A stretch of 64,000 bases of DNA from Streptomyces caelestis. GTDB taxonomy: Bacteria; Actinomycetota; Actinomycetes; Streptomycetales; Streptomycetaceae. Numbering within the stretch: position 1 is the stretch's first letter; each line of letters opens with the position of its first letter. The stretch is from positions 248,001 through 312,000 of the forward strand of contig NZ_LGCN01000210.1 of assembly GCF_001279005.1 (NCBI RefSeq), written 5' to 3'. This document shows positions 45,434-54,130 of the stretch, in pieces. Under the pieces are notes generated by a model. The model was not told the origin of the DNA. It saw only the letters and a list, made by a program, of their open reading frames with translations, and did not search any database. Position numbers and translations under genes: made by a program.

Positions 45434-46561
45434 TTACGGATGCAGGACCACCAGATCGTCCCTGTGTACGACCTCGCGTTCGTACTCCGGTCCGAGATCC
45501 CGGGCGAGTTCACGGGTCGAGCGGCCGATCAGGAGGGGGATCTCCTTGGCGTCGAAGTTGACCAGCCCCCGGGCCACCGCCCGCCCCTCCCCGTCCCGCA
45601 GCTCCACCGGGTCGCCCGCGCTGAACTCGCCCTCGACGCCGGCGATCCCGGCGGGCAGCAGCGACTTGCGGCCCTGGACGACCGCGCGGACCGCGCCGTC
45701 GTCCAGGGTGATCGCGCCCTGCGGGGTGGAGGCGTGCTGGAGCCACAGCAGCCGGTCGGCGGAGCGGCGGCCGGTGGGGTGGAAGTAGGTGCCGGTGTCG
45801 CCGCCGGTGAGGGCGTCGGCGGCGTGCACCGCACTGGTCAGCACCACCTGGATGCCGGCGGCGGCGGCGATCGAGGCGGCCTCGACCTTGGTGACCATGC
45901 CGCCGGTGCCGACGCCCGCCCGGCCGGCGCTGCCGATCTCGACGTGGGCGAGGTCCGCGGGACCCCTGACCTCGGCGATCCGCGAGGTGCCGGGGCGGGC
46001 CGGGTCGCCGTCGTAGACGCCGTCCACGTCGGAGAGCAGGACCAGCAGGTCGGCGTGGACCAGGTGGGCCACGAGGGCGGCGAGCCGGTCGTTGTCGCCG
46101 AAGCGGATCTCGTCGGTGGCGACGGTGTCGTTCTCGTTGACGATCGGGAACGCGCCCATCGCCAGCAGTTCGTCCAGGGTGCGGGAGGCGTTGCGGTGGT
46201 GGGCGCGGCGGCTCATGTCGTCGCTGGTCAGCAGCACCTGGCCGACCCGGACGCCGTAGCGCGCGAAGGAGGCGGTGTAGCGGGCGACCAGCAGTCCCTG
46301 GCCGACGCTGGCGGCGGCCTGCTGCCGGGCCAGGTCCCTGGGGCGGCGGCGCAGGCCCAGCGGGGCGAGACCGGCGGCGATGGCGCCGGACGAGACGAGG
46401 ACGATCTCCCGTTCCCCTCCTCTGCGCACCTTCGCCAGCACGTCGACGAGCGCGTCCACTCGATCCGCGTCCAGACCGCCCGCCGCGGTGGTCAGCGACG
46501 AGGAGCCGACCTTCACGACGATCCTGCGCGCCTCGCCCACGGCCTGCCTTGCCCCTGCCAC
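45434..46561 (-). CDS. proB: Glutamate 5-kinase with PUA domain
   Basis: The 375-residue enzyme has VVKVGSSSLT, VLVSSGAIAAG, FPIVNENDTVATDEI and GTGGMVTKVEAA from the amino acid kinase fold, then a PUA domain from about residue 285. It phosphorylates glutamate at the start of proline synthesis and is usually inhibited by proline. In many relatives proB directly follows obg; here obg is 14 kb away because the wall polymer genes lie between, as in S. coelicolor. Confidence 0.96.
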   Translation of the reverse strand: MAGARQAVGEARRIVVKVGSSSLTTAAGGLDADRVDALVDVLAKVRRGGEREIVLVSSGAIAAGLAPLGLRRRPRDLARQQAAASVGQGLLVARYTASFARYGVRVGQVLLTSDDMSRRAHHRNASRTLDELLAMGAFPIVNENDTVATDEIRFGDNDRLAALVAHLVHADLLVLLSDVDGVYDGDPARPGTSRIAEVRGPADLAHVEIGSAGRAGVGTGGMVTKVEAASIAAAAGIQVVLTSAVHAADALTGGDTGTYFHPTGRRSADRLLWLQHASTPQGAITLDDGAVRAVVQGRKSLLPAGIAGVEGEFSAGDPVELRDGEGRAVARGLVNFDAKEIPLLIGRSTRELARDLGPEYEREVVHRDDLVVLHP

Positions 46562-46704
46562 CCTGCCGCCCGTCCCTCACGTCGATCGATCGCCCACCAG
46601 GCAATCTACGCGAAGCGGATCGGACGGCGCTCGGTCATTCCAGCCCCCGGAACGGGCCGGTGCGGGTAACCGTACGATCACGGCTCGCTCACAAGAGGAA
46701 GGTT

Positions 46705-48189
46705 GTGCCGGTCACCTATAGAAAACAAAGATTCCGCAAACGTAGTTTGAACTCCGTGTCACACAACGTTCCCCCCACGAAGCGCATCCTCCTCAGATCC
46801 GGCAAGAGCCCCTACGCGGTCATGTCCGTGGAGGAGGCCCTCCACCGCGACGTCATCGCCACCAACGCCGGCAACCTGATCTTCAGCGACGCCGCGCACA
46901 AGATCCTCGAAACACCGCGCACCGAGGTGGTCTCGAACGAGATGCGCACCGAGGTGGCCGAGGCGGCGCGGATCAACGAGGAGTACGACGCCTTCGTCGT
47001 CCCGCTCGCCAACGCCTTCCGCCCGTCCTTCGAGCCGGGCCTGAAGCGGCTGACGCGGCTGATCGGCCGGCTGAAGATCCCCGTGGTCGTCCTCGGGGTC
47101 GGCGCGCAGACCGGGCTGAGCTACAACCCGGACCGGCTGAAGCCGATGGAACCGAGCGTGCGCGCGTTCGTCTCCGCGGTGCTCGACCGCAGCGCCTCGA
47201 TCGGCGTGCGGGGCGAGTTCACCGAGAAGTACCTCAAGGACATGGGCTTCGGCGACGTCGAGGTGATCGGCTGCCCGTCGCTGTTCATGTACGGCAAGGA
47301 ACTCCCCGTGCAGAAGCGGGCGCAGGAGCTGACCGCCGACTCGCGGATAGCGATCAACGGCTCGCACAGCGCCGTGCGCAAACCGGTCATGGAGCGGACC
47401 CTCTCGCGCACCCACGCGCGCTACCCGAACCTGCGGTTCATAGGCCAGAACCTCAGCGACGCCAAGCAGCTGCACTGGCGGGACCTGTCCGACCCGAACG
47501 GGAAGGTCACCGCGATGCCGACGCACCCGGACCACCCGATGTACCGGGAGGGCAAGGTCCGCGTCTACGTCGACCCGGTCACCTGGATCGACGACCTGCG
47601 GGACTTCGACTACTCCTTCGGCTCGCGCATCCACGGCAACATCGCCGCGCTGCTGGCCGGCACGCCCGCGACCGTGCTGTGCGCGGACTCGCGGACGCTG
47701 GAGCTGTGCCGCTACTTCGAGATCCCGCACCGCCGGATCGACAAGCTGCCCGAGGACGTCGACCCGGCGCGGCTGTACGAGGAGACGGACCTCAGCGCGC
47801 TGACGGGCAACCACCACGAGCGGTTCGAGCGGTTCACGGCGTTCCTGGACCGCAACGGCCTGGAGAACACGTTCTCGCACGGCGACGGCGGCGCGGCCTT
47901 CGAGAAGAAGCTGCGCTCCCTGGACTTCCCGGCGGGGGTGCGCCCCTGGACCGACACCGACCTCGCCTCCCTCGCCTCCCGCATGGGCTGGCTGAACAAC
48001 CGGGTGGGCGAACTGACCGAGGAGAACACCCGGTTGCGGCGGGAGCTGACCCGGGCGAAGGCCGGGGCGCGCAGGCCCACGGCCGTGCCGGCGCCCACGT
48101 CGGTGTACCGCAAGGCCCGCCGCGTGGTGGGCGCTCCCCTGCGCCGGGCACTGCAGGGGGGCCGGAACCAGGGTTCCGGGGGGTCGTAG
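46705..48189 (+). CDS. Polysaccharide pyruvyl transferase family protein
   Basis: The 494-residue protein starts at GTG (MPVTYRKQRFRKRSLNSVSH) after an AGAGGAAGG site; a GTG at 46756 lacks one. It has VVVLGVGAQTGL, ASIGVRGEFTEKYL, VIGCPSLFMYG and FGSRIHGNIAALLAGTPATV, the last being the SxRxHG signature of CsaB/WcaK-like pyruvyltransferases. They add a pyruvate ketal or act as related sugar transferases. A coiled segment (LNNRVGELTEENTRLRRELT) precedes a basic C terminus. It is divergent from proB and leads the wall polymer group. Confidence 0.87.
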   Translation: MPVTYRKQRFRKRSLNSVSHNVPPTKRILLRSGKSPYAVMSVEEALHRDVIATNAGNLIFSDAAHKILETPRTEVVSNEMRTEVAEAARINEEYDAFVVPLANAFRPSFEPGLKRLTRLIGRLKIPVVVLGVGAQTGLSYNPDRLKPMEPSVRAFVSAVLDRSASIGVRGEFTEKYLKDMGFGDVEVIGCPSLFMYGKELPVQKRAQELTADSRIAINGSHSAVRKPVMERTLSRTHARYPNLRFIGQNLSDAKQLHWRDLSDPNGKVTAMPTHPDHPMYREGKVRVYVDPVTWIDDLRDFDYSFGSRIHGNIAALLAGTPATVLCADSRTLELCRYFEIPHRRIDKLPEDVDPARLYEETDLSALTGNHHERFERFTAFLDRNGLENTFSHGDGGAAFEKKLRSLDFPAGVRPWTDTDLASLASRMGWLNNRVGELTEENTRLRRELTRAKAGARRPTAVPAPTSVYRKARRVVGAPLRRALQGGRNQGSGGS

Positions 48190-48290
48190 CCCTCCGGTCA
48201 CTCCCCGCGGCGAGGACACCCGCGTGTCGTCCGGAGGCCGGCGCGCGTTAACCCGGGCGCCCGTCCTGCGTCGACCCTGGAGTGACCGCA

Positions 48291-50318
48291 GTGCCCGAAC
48301 CCTCGTCCCCCCGGCGGCGGACCGCCGCCCCGTTGCTCGTCCTCGCCGTGCTGGCGGCCGCCTTCACCGCGCAGGCCGTCGCCGCGCTGCGCCCCCACGT
48401 GCCGCTGCTGCTCGTCTCGACCGCCGTGTCCCTGGCGGTCGAGGGCGTGCTGTACCGGTGGCAGCCCGACATGGTGGCGCTGTTCGCCAAGTCGCACGCG
48501 GACGTCACCGTCCGCCACGTACTGCGCGATCTGCTGCTGGTGGTGGGCCTGCTGCGGCTCGGCGAGCAGCACCGGGAGACGCAGTACGCCCCGCTGGTCG
48601 CCGGGCTGCTCGCCTTCTACGCACTGCACTGCACGGTCCAGGCGGTGTCCGTGCTGGTCCGCCGCACCCGCACGCTGCCGGTGCTGACCCGCAACATCGA
48701 CGCCTCGGCGCTGCGCCTGTCCCCCGCCCCGGCCGCGCTGCTGCGCCGCCCCGGCCACCGGCTGCTGGTGTTCGGCCTGCCCGCCACGGCCGGGCTGACG
48801 GCGACGGCGGTCACCGACGACGCCCGGTGTGCGGCGGCCGGTGTCGCGCTGGCGCTGCTGCTCGCGTCCGCGGGCCTGTGCGCGCTGCTGCTGCGGCTGC
48901 TGCCGGGCCGGCGTCCGGCGGGCGAGCGGGAGGTGCTCGACTGGTTCGACGCGTGGCTGGCCGAGTACCGGCCGACGGTCGGCCTGTACTTCTCCGGCGG
49001 TCCGTCCTCCGCCTACCAGGCCAACATGTGGCTGGAGCCGCTGGCCGGGCTCGGCGGACGGCCGGTGATCGTGCTGCGGGAGCGGTTCATGGTGCCGAGG
49101 ATCGCGGCGACCGACATCCCGGTCGTGTGCCTGCCGAAGGTGTCCACGCTGATGCGTCTGGAGCAGTCCACGCTCCAGGTGCTCGTCCACCCGTCGAACT
49201 CCGGCAAGACCTCCCAGGTGCTGCGGATCCCCACGATCAAGCACGCCTTCGTCAACCACGGCGAGAGCGACAAGCTGTCGTCCTGCAACCCGTACGCGAA
49301 GGCGTACGACGAGGTGTGGGTGGCCGGTCCGGCGGCGCGTGAACGGTACGCGCTGGCCGAGGTGGGGGTCGAGGACAAGGACGTGGTGGAGATCGGCCGC
49401 CCGCAGCTGGACGCCGTGCGCCCCTACGCGGGTCCGCCCGCCGGCGCCTGCGTGACCGTGCTGTACGCGCCGACCTGGGAGGGCTGGGACGGCAACCCGG
49501 GCAACACCTCGGTGGTCGCGGCCGGTGAGAACCTGGTGCGGGCGCTGCTCGCCGACCCGGGGGTGCGGCTGCTGTACAAGCCGCATCCGCTGACCGGCTC
49601 GGTGGACCCGCGGGCGGGCGCCGCCGACCGGCGCGTGCGGGAGCTGATCCGGGCGGCGAACCGGGAGCGGTCCGGGGCGCGCCCCGCGCCGTCGGGGGAG
49701 CCGGCCCGGCGCGCCGCGGAGCTGGACCGGCTCACCACGGCCGCCTTCCGGGCGGGCGCCGACCAGGTCGAGCGGATGCTGGTGCAGTCCGCGCCGGAGC
49801 CGGGCCGGGCGCAGGCGGTGGCACGGGCGACGGCGGCCTGGGAGGAGGCGTACTGGGCGTCGCTGCCGGAGTGGGAGCACCAGGTCGTCACGGACGTCCG
49901 GCCCGACCTGTACGCCTGCTTCAACGTCGCCGACCTGCTGATCAGTGATGTGTCGAGCGTGATCAGCGACTTCCTGGCGAGCGGGAAGCCGTACGCGGTG
50001 GCGAACACCGGCGGGCTGCCCGAGGAGGCGTTCCGCGCGGCGTTCCCGACGGTGGCGGCGGCGACGGTGCTGACGCCGGACGCGGCCGGGGTGCCGGCCC
50101 TGCTGGAGGCGGTCCGCGACCCGGACAAGGACGAGTTCGTGACGGCCCGTGCGGAGCTGAAGCGGCGGCTGCTCGGTCCGGCCGTCCCGACGGCCCAGCA
50201 GCGGTTCGCGGCGGCGGTGGAGGCTCTGTGCACGGCGGCGCGGGAGCACAGGGACCGTGCGGCCCGTCGCCTCACCGCGGAGCTTCCCGGCCAGCGCCGC
50301 GGCACGCTCATCCCGTAG
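48291..50318 (+). CDS. Membrane-anchored CDP-glycerol/CDP-ribitol polyol-phosphate transferase, TagF-like (1)
   Basis: The 675-residue protein has about five N-terminal membrane helices (residues 10-205), then a transferase domain: VNHGESDKL, YAPTWEGWDGNPGN, YKPHPLTG and LLISDVSSVISDFLASGKP. These are the conserved His, PTW, KPHP and SDVSS features of teichoic acid polymerases. It should move polyol phosphate from a CDP donor at the inner membrane face. The GTG used has GGAG eight bases upstream. It is a clear relative of the protein at 51872-53977 across its whole length. Polymer type is inferred. Confidence 0.88.
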   Translation: MPEPSSPRRRTAAPLLVLAVLAAAFTAQAVAALRPHVPLLLVSTAVSLAVEGVLYRWQPDMVALFAKSHADVTVRHVLRDLLLVVGLLRLGEQHRETQYAPLVAGLLAFYALHCTVQAVSVLVRRTRTLPVLTRNIDASALRLSPAPAALLRRPGHRLLVFGLPATAGLTATAVTDDARCAAAGVALALLLASAGLCALLLRLLPGRRPAGEREVLDWFDAWLAEYRPTVGLYFSGGPSSAYQANMWLEPLAGLGGRPVIVLRERFMVPRIAATDIPVVCLPKVSTLMRLEQSTLQVLVHPSNSGKTSQVLRIPTIKHAFVNHGESDKLSSCNPYAKAYDEVWVAGPAARERYALAEVGVEDKDVVEIGRPQLDAVRPYAGPPAGACVTVLYAPTWEGWDGNPGNTSVVAAGENLVRALLADPGVRLLYKPHPLTGSVDPRAGAADRRVRELIRAANRERSGARPAPSGEPARRAAELDRLTTAAFRAGADQVERMLVQSAPEPGRAQAVARATAAWEEAYWASLPEWEHQVVTDVRPDLYACFNVADLLISDVSSVISDFLASGKPYAVANTGGLPEEAFRAAFPTVAAATVLTPDAAGVPALLEAVRDPDKDEFVTARAELKRRLLGPAVPTAQQRFAAAVEALCTAAREHRDRAARRLTAELPGQRRGTLIP

Positions 50319-50328
50319 GGGGTCCTCG

Positions 50329-50463
50329 CCCCCGCCGCCCCTTCCCGTCCCGACCCCGGGGGCTGTGCCCCCGGACCCCCCTTCGGCCCTACGGGCCTGG
50401 TCCTCGAACGCCGGACGGGCTGATTCAGCCCCTCCGGCGTTTGAGGAGCGGCGGGGGCGAGAA
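50329..50463. repeat. Dispersed GC-rich terminator-like repeat, copy C
   Basis: An imperfect 21-bp stem (50402-50422 with 50426-50446, two mismatches, att loop) matches the centre of copy B. The left flank carries the inverted form of the gggaaggggcggcgggggcg tail. It separates the convergent TagF-like and GT2 genes. Confidence 0.75.
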
Positions 50464-50467
50464 GGGT

Positions 50468-51661
50468 TCAGGCCGGCGTGACCGCTCGGAACGGGGCCAG
50501 CAGACGGCGGGCGGCGCGGCGCGGCAGGGAGTCCGTGCCGCCCGCGCGGTAGCCGGGGACCGCGCGGGCCTCGCGCGGGGAGGCCAGGTACACGGAGTCG
50601 GGGATGCCCGCCGCGCGGTCGCGGAAGTGCGGGTAGGCGAGGTAGACGCGGCGGCCCCGGCGCTCCAGCAGGGCCCGCGGCTGCTCCTTCTCCCGGACGA
50701 AGCGCAGGACGTCCATGAGGGGTTCCAGCCGCTGCCCGGCCACCAGGTGCAGCCGCAGCCGCTCCTCGACCTTCAGCCGCCGGGCGACGCCCTCGGTCCA
50801 GTGGACGTCCATCAGCGGCCGCGCCAGCTCCAGTTTGCGCCGCCGGACGTCGTCGGTGTCCTTGAGGAACCGGGGGCCGAACTGGGGCAGCAGGGTGACG
50901 GTGAAGGGCCGCACCATGAGCAGGTCGCGGCGGGGGCCCTCGGGGACGAGACCGGCGATCAGGTTCATCAGGGCTCGGGCGGAGTCGAACCGCAGGGTGT
51001 AGCCGCCGCTCCTGGTGACGTGCTTGCCGTCGTCGCGGCCCACCAGGTAGTAGCAGGTGTAGTCGGCGATCACGGAGACGCCGTCGGCCCGCAGATAGGC
51101 CTCCATGGTGAACAGCGCGTCCTCGCCGGTGAACAGGGACTCGTCGAACCGCATGCCGTGCCGCTCGAGTAACGAGCGGCGGAACAGTTTCTGCGCGCTG
51201 AGCGTGAACTTGATGGGGGAGGAGTAGACGTCGGTGCGCTCCAGCGTCCTGCCCCACATGGACTTCGGCGCGCCCCGGTTGACGCCTTCGATCCGGCCCA
51301 GCACGACGTCGGTGCCGGCCCGGTCGGCCATGCCGACCATCCGCTCGAGGGCCTCGGGGCCCAGCCGGTCGTCGGCGTCCAGGAAGAAGACGTAGCGCCC
51401 GGCGGCCTTGGCCAGGCCCACGTTGCGCGGGCCGCTGGGGCCGCCCGAGTTCTCCTGCCTCAGCACGGTGACCGGCATCGGCGCGCGGGCCGCGAACTCC
51501 TCCAGGCACTCCCCCGTGCCGTCGGTCGAGCCGTCGTCGACCGCGATGACCTCGACGCGCTCCGGGGCGATGGTCTGCGCCTCCACGGAGGCGAGACACT
51601 CCGTCAGGTACGGCATCGCCTCGTACGCCCCGATGACCACGGTGACATCAGGCTGCGCCAT
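50468..51661 (-). CDS. Glycosyltransferase family 2 protein
   Basis: The 397-residue protein (MAQPDVTVVIGAYEAMPYLT) is a GT-A fold enzyme with VIAVDDGSTDGTGE, SGGPSGPRNVGL, FFLDADDRL (DxD metal site) and FTGEDALFTM. The region after 220 is helical and basic, with no membrane helix, typical of teichoic or capsule chain transferases. AGGGGGA precedes the ATG. It shares the locus with two TagF-like genes and could add a sugar to the polymer. Donor and acceptor are unknown. Confidence 0.9.
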   Translation of the reverse strand: MAQPDVTVVIGAYEAMPYLTECLASVEAQTIAPERVEVIAVDDGSTDGTGECLEEFAARAPMPVTVLRQENSGGPSGPRNVGLAKAAGRYVFFLDADDRLGPEALERMVGMADRAGTDVVLGRIEGVNRGAPKSMWGRTLERTDVYSSPIKFTLSAQKLFRRSLLERHGMRFDESLFTGEDALFTMEAYLRADGVSVIADYTCYYLVGRDDGKHVTRSGGYTLRFDSARALMNLIAGLVPEGPRRDLLMVRPFTVTLLPQFGPRFLKDTDDVRRRKLELARPLMDVHWTEGVARRLKVEERLRLHLVAGQRLEPLMDVLRFVREKEQPRALLERRGRRVYLAYPHFRDRAAGIPDSVYLASPREARAVPGYRAGGTDSLPRRAARRLLAPFRAVTPA

Positions 51662-51809
51662 GGTCACTTTCCCCCTCGTCACGGGGCGTTTCCCCCGTAT
51701 CGCCTCATTCTTTATGTGTGAGACGGCAGTTCGAAGCGAGAGGTTGCGTCGGACACCTGTTTTAGTGGTCCACGTCACAGGACCGCCGACGGCCTGTCGG
51801 GCACGTGAA

Positions 51810-51852
51810 AGGGCTCGGCCCCCGAGGAATCGATCCTCGGGGGCCGAGCCCT
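51810..51852 (-). terminator. Terminator after the second TagF-like gene
   Basis: A perfect 19-bp stem (51810-51828 with 51834-51852) with loop atcga starts 19 bases after the stop; the minus strand continues TTTCACG. Confidence 0.88.
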
Positions 51853-51871
51853 GCCGAACCCGCCGGGCCGG

Positions 51872-53977
51872 TCAGCCGGCGTCGACGCCGTCCGCCCCAC
51901 CGGCCGCCGACGTCCGCGGCACGGGCACCGCGTCCGCCAGCTCCACGTCGGGGCCGCCGGTGGTGATCCGGGTCTCCTGGCCGAGGTTGCGCGTCTCGGC
52001 CTTCAGCGCGAGCTGGGCGACCGCGGTGTTGAACCGGTCGATGGACTTCGGCTCGTCCGGGCCGAGCAGGTAGCGCTTGAGCTCCCCCCGGTCCCCGGCC
52101 AGCGGGTCGGCGGACGGGGCGCGGACCGCGTCGAGCAGCCCGCCGAGCTCCTTCGCGCCGTTGGACAGGATCACCGCGGCGCGCACCGCCGTGTTCTGCC
52201 GCTTGAACTCCTCCACGCCCAGCTCGGCGGAGTCCGTGACGGCGTACGGCTTGCCGCTGGCGATGAAGTCGGAGACCACGCTGGAGATGTCGGAGACCAT
52301 CGCGTCGGAGACGTTGAAGCAGTCGTACAGGCGCGGCTCGGCGCCCGTGATGACGCGGTGCTCCCAGTCGGGGAAGGAGCGCCAGTACGCGGTGTTCCAC
52401 TCGGCGCGCAGCCGGGCGGTCTCCTCGTGCCGGGCCACGTCGACCACCCCGTCGCGGGAGGCCTCGGCCTCGTCGCCCTTGTCGGCGCCGCCGGCCAGCT
52501 CGGCCAGCCGGGCCTCGATGCGCGCCAGCTCGGCCCGCGCCTCTGTCTGGGCGGCGGTGTCGGCGGTGAAGCGCGGGTCGGCGGCGCGCGCGGCGGCGGC
52601 CTTCTCGATCAGCGCGGTGATCCGCTGGTGGGCGGCCTTCGCCTGCGGGCTGCGGGTGCCGGTGAAGGGGTGCGGCTTGTACAGGACGCGCACCGCCGGG
52701 TCGGCCTGGACCAGCTTCTTCACGATGTTCTCGCCGGCCAGCAGGATCGAGGTGTTGCCGGGGTTGTCGTCCCAGCCCTCCCAGGTGGGGGCGTACAGGA
52801 CGGTCGGCATGCGGTCGCCGGGGACGCCCTGCCAGGTCTGGATCGGGGCCAGCTGCGGGCGGCCGACCTCGACGATGTCCTCGTCGCGGACGCCGACGTC
52901 GGCGATGGCGTAGCGGTCGCGGCCCGCGCGGCCGGCCGTCCACACCTCGTCGTAGACCTTGCTGAACGGGTTGACGCTGGCGAGCTTGTCGCTGTCGCCG
53001 TGGCCGATGAAGACGTGCTTCATGGTGGGCACGCGCAGCATGTGGATGTTCTTGCCGACGTTCGCCGCGTACAGCGCGACCCGCACCGTGGACAGGTCCA
53101 TGTTCATCAGGTGCACCCCTCCGGGCACGCAGACGACGGGGACCGTGGTGGGCGCCAGGTTCTGCAGGATGACCCGCTCGCGCAGGATGACCAGCGGACG
53201 GGTGTCCAGCTGCTCCATGGTCTCCAGCCACATGTTGACCTGGTAGGCGGAGTCCTTGGAGCCGGAGAAGTACAGCACGGTCTCCGGGCGGTACTCGCGC
53301 AGCCAGCCGTCGACCGCGTCCAGCACCTTCTCCGGGCTCGGCGGGGTCTTCCGGCCGCGCACGTAGGGCAGCAGGGCGAGGACGTACAGGGTGCCCGCGG
53401 CCACCGTGACGCCGATGCCGGTGTAGCCGATGGCCGCCGACTCCAGGGAGGCGCCGGCCAGTATGCCGACGACCGCCGCGAGGTCGAGGTGGAGCATCTT
53501 CTCCGCGGGCCGGTTCAGCAGCGCGCGCGGCGGCGCGTCCGGGATGCGGATGCGGGAGGCCAGGTCGACGTTGCGGGTGGCGACCGGCATCCGGCGGCGG
53601 TTGCGGATCAGCGTGGTGAGCGCGCCGTGCGGGGCCTGGAGACCGTAGAAGGCGATGAAGCAGGCGATCGCCCCGTAGTAGATCAGGTTGTCCGCGAGGG
53701 ACAGGCGGGCCAGCAGCAGGATCAGCAGCAGCTGCCGGATCAGGAAGCGGATCGACAGGCCGGCCCGCACCTTGCTGAGGCGGCTGACCAGGTAGCTGCC
53801 CTTGCGGTGCAGATAGTGGTCCGCCAGGTACGTCACTGCGGCCGCCGCCGCGAAGGCGGGGATGCTCGGGACGAGCGCGGCCAGCATGAGGCAGGGGAAG
53901 CCCAGCACCATGAGGGCCGCCGCGGCCAGCTCGGCCGCGCTGCCCACCCGGGCGACGCGAATAGCGGTGGATATCAC
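51872..53977 (-). CDS. Membrane-anchored polyol-phosphate transferase, TagF-like (2)
   Basis: The 701-residue protein mirrors the one at 48291-50318: N-terminal membrane helices, then YFSGSKDSAYQVNMWLE, FIGHGDSDKLASVNP, YAPTWEGWDDNPGNTS, YKPHPFTG and MVSDISSVVSDFIASGKPY. It carries a longer Ala/Glu-rich insertion (about 480-560) and a 50-residue C-terminal extension. It starts with GTG and a weak AGCAGG site. Two such enzymes suggest separate priming and polymerisation, or two linkages. It is likely the second gene after the CDP-ribitol-type synthase. Confidence 0.88.
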   Translation of the reverse strand: MISTAIRVARVGSAAELAAAALMVLGFPCLMLAALVPSIPAFAAAAAVTYLADHYLHRKGSYLVSRLSKVRAGLSIRFLIRQLLLILLLARLSLADNLIYYGAIACFIAFYGLQAPHGALTTLIRNRRRMPVATRNVDLASRIRIPDAPPRALLNRPAEKMLHLDLAAVVGILAGASLESAAIGYTGIGVTVAAGTLYVLALLPYVRGRKTPPSPEKVLDAVDGWLREYRPETVLYFSGSKDSAYQVNMWLETMEQLDTRPLVILRERVILQNLAPTTVPVVCVPGGVHLMNMDLSTVRVALYAANVGKNIHMLRVPTMKHVFIGHGDSDKLASVNPFSKVYDEVWTAGRAGRDRYAIADVGVRDEDIVEVGRPQLAPIQTWQGVPGDRMPTVLYAPTWEGWDDNPGNTSILLAGENIVKKLVQADPAVRVLYKPHPFTGTRSPQAKAAHQRITALIEKAAAARAADPRFTADTAAQTEARAELARIEARLAELAGGADKGDEAEASRDGVVDVARHEETARLRAEWNTAYWRSFPDWEHRVITGAEPRLYDCFNVSDAMVSDISSVVSDFIASGKPYAVTDSAELGVEEFKRQNTAVRAAVILSNGAKELGGLLDAVRAPSADPLAGDRGELKRYLLGPDEPKSIDRFNTAVAQLALKAETRNLGQETRITTGGPDVELADAVPVPRTSAAGGADGVDAG

Positions 53978-54130
53978 GAATAACCTGCTCTTGGAGGGGG
54001 GAGTGCCGGTTTTGTGCCTGTGCGCAATTCGAGAGGTACGGATTCAGGCCCCCGCGAACTCCCGTCGACTCACCACGTGAACAGGAGGCCGCGGAGGCCT
54101 GAATTACGGAAGATTATTTAACGGCAATTA

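Noticed and set aside
41425..45561. 1378-codon plus-strand frame opposite the membrane protein and proA genes
   Set aside because: It runs across several real minus-strand genes and intergenic gaps, which is typical of the antisense frame in GC-rich DNA.
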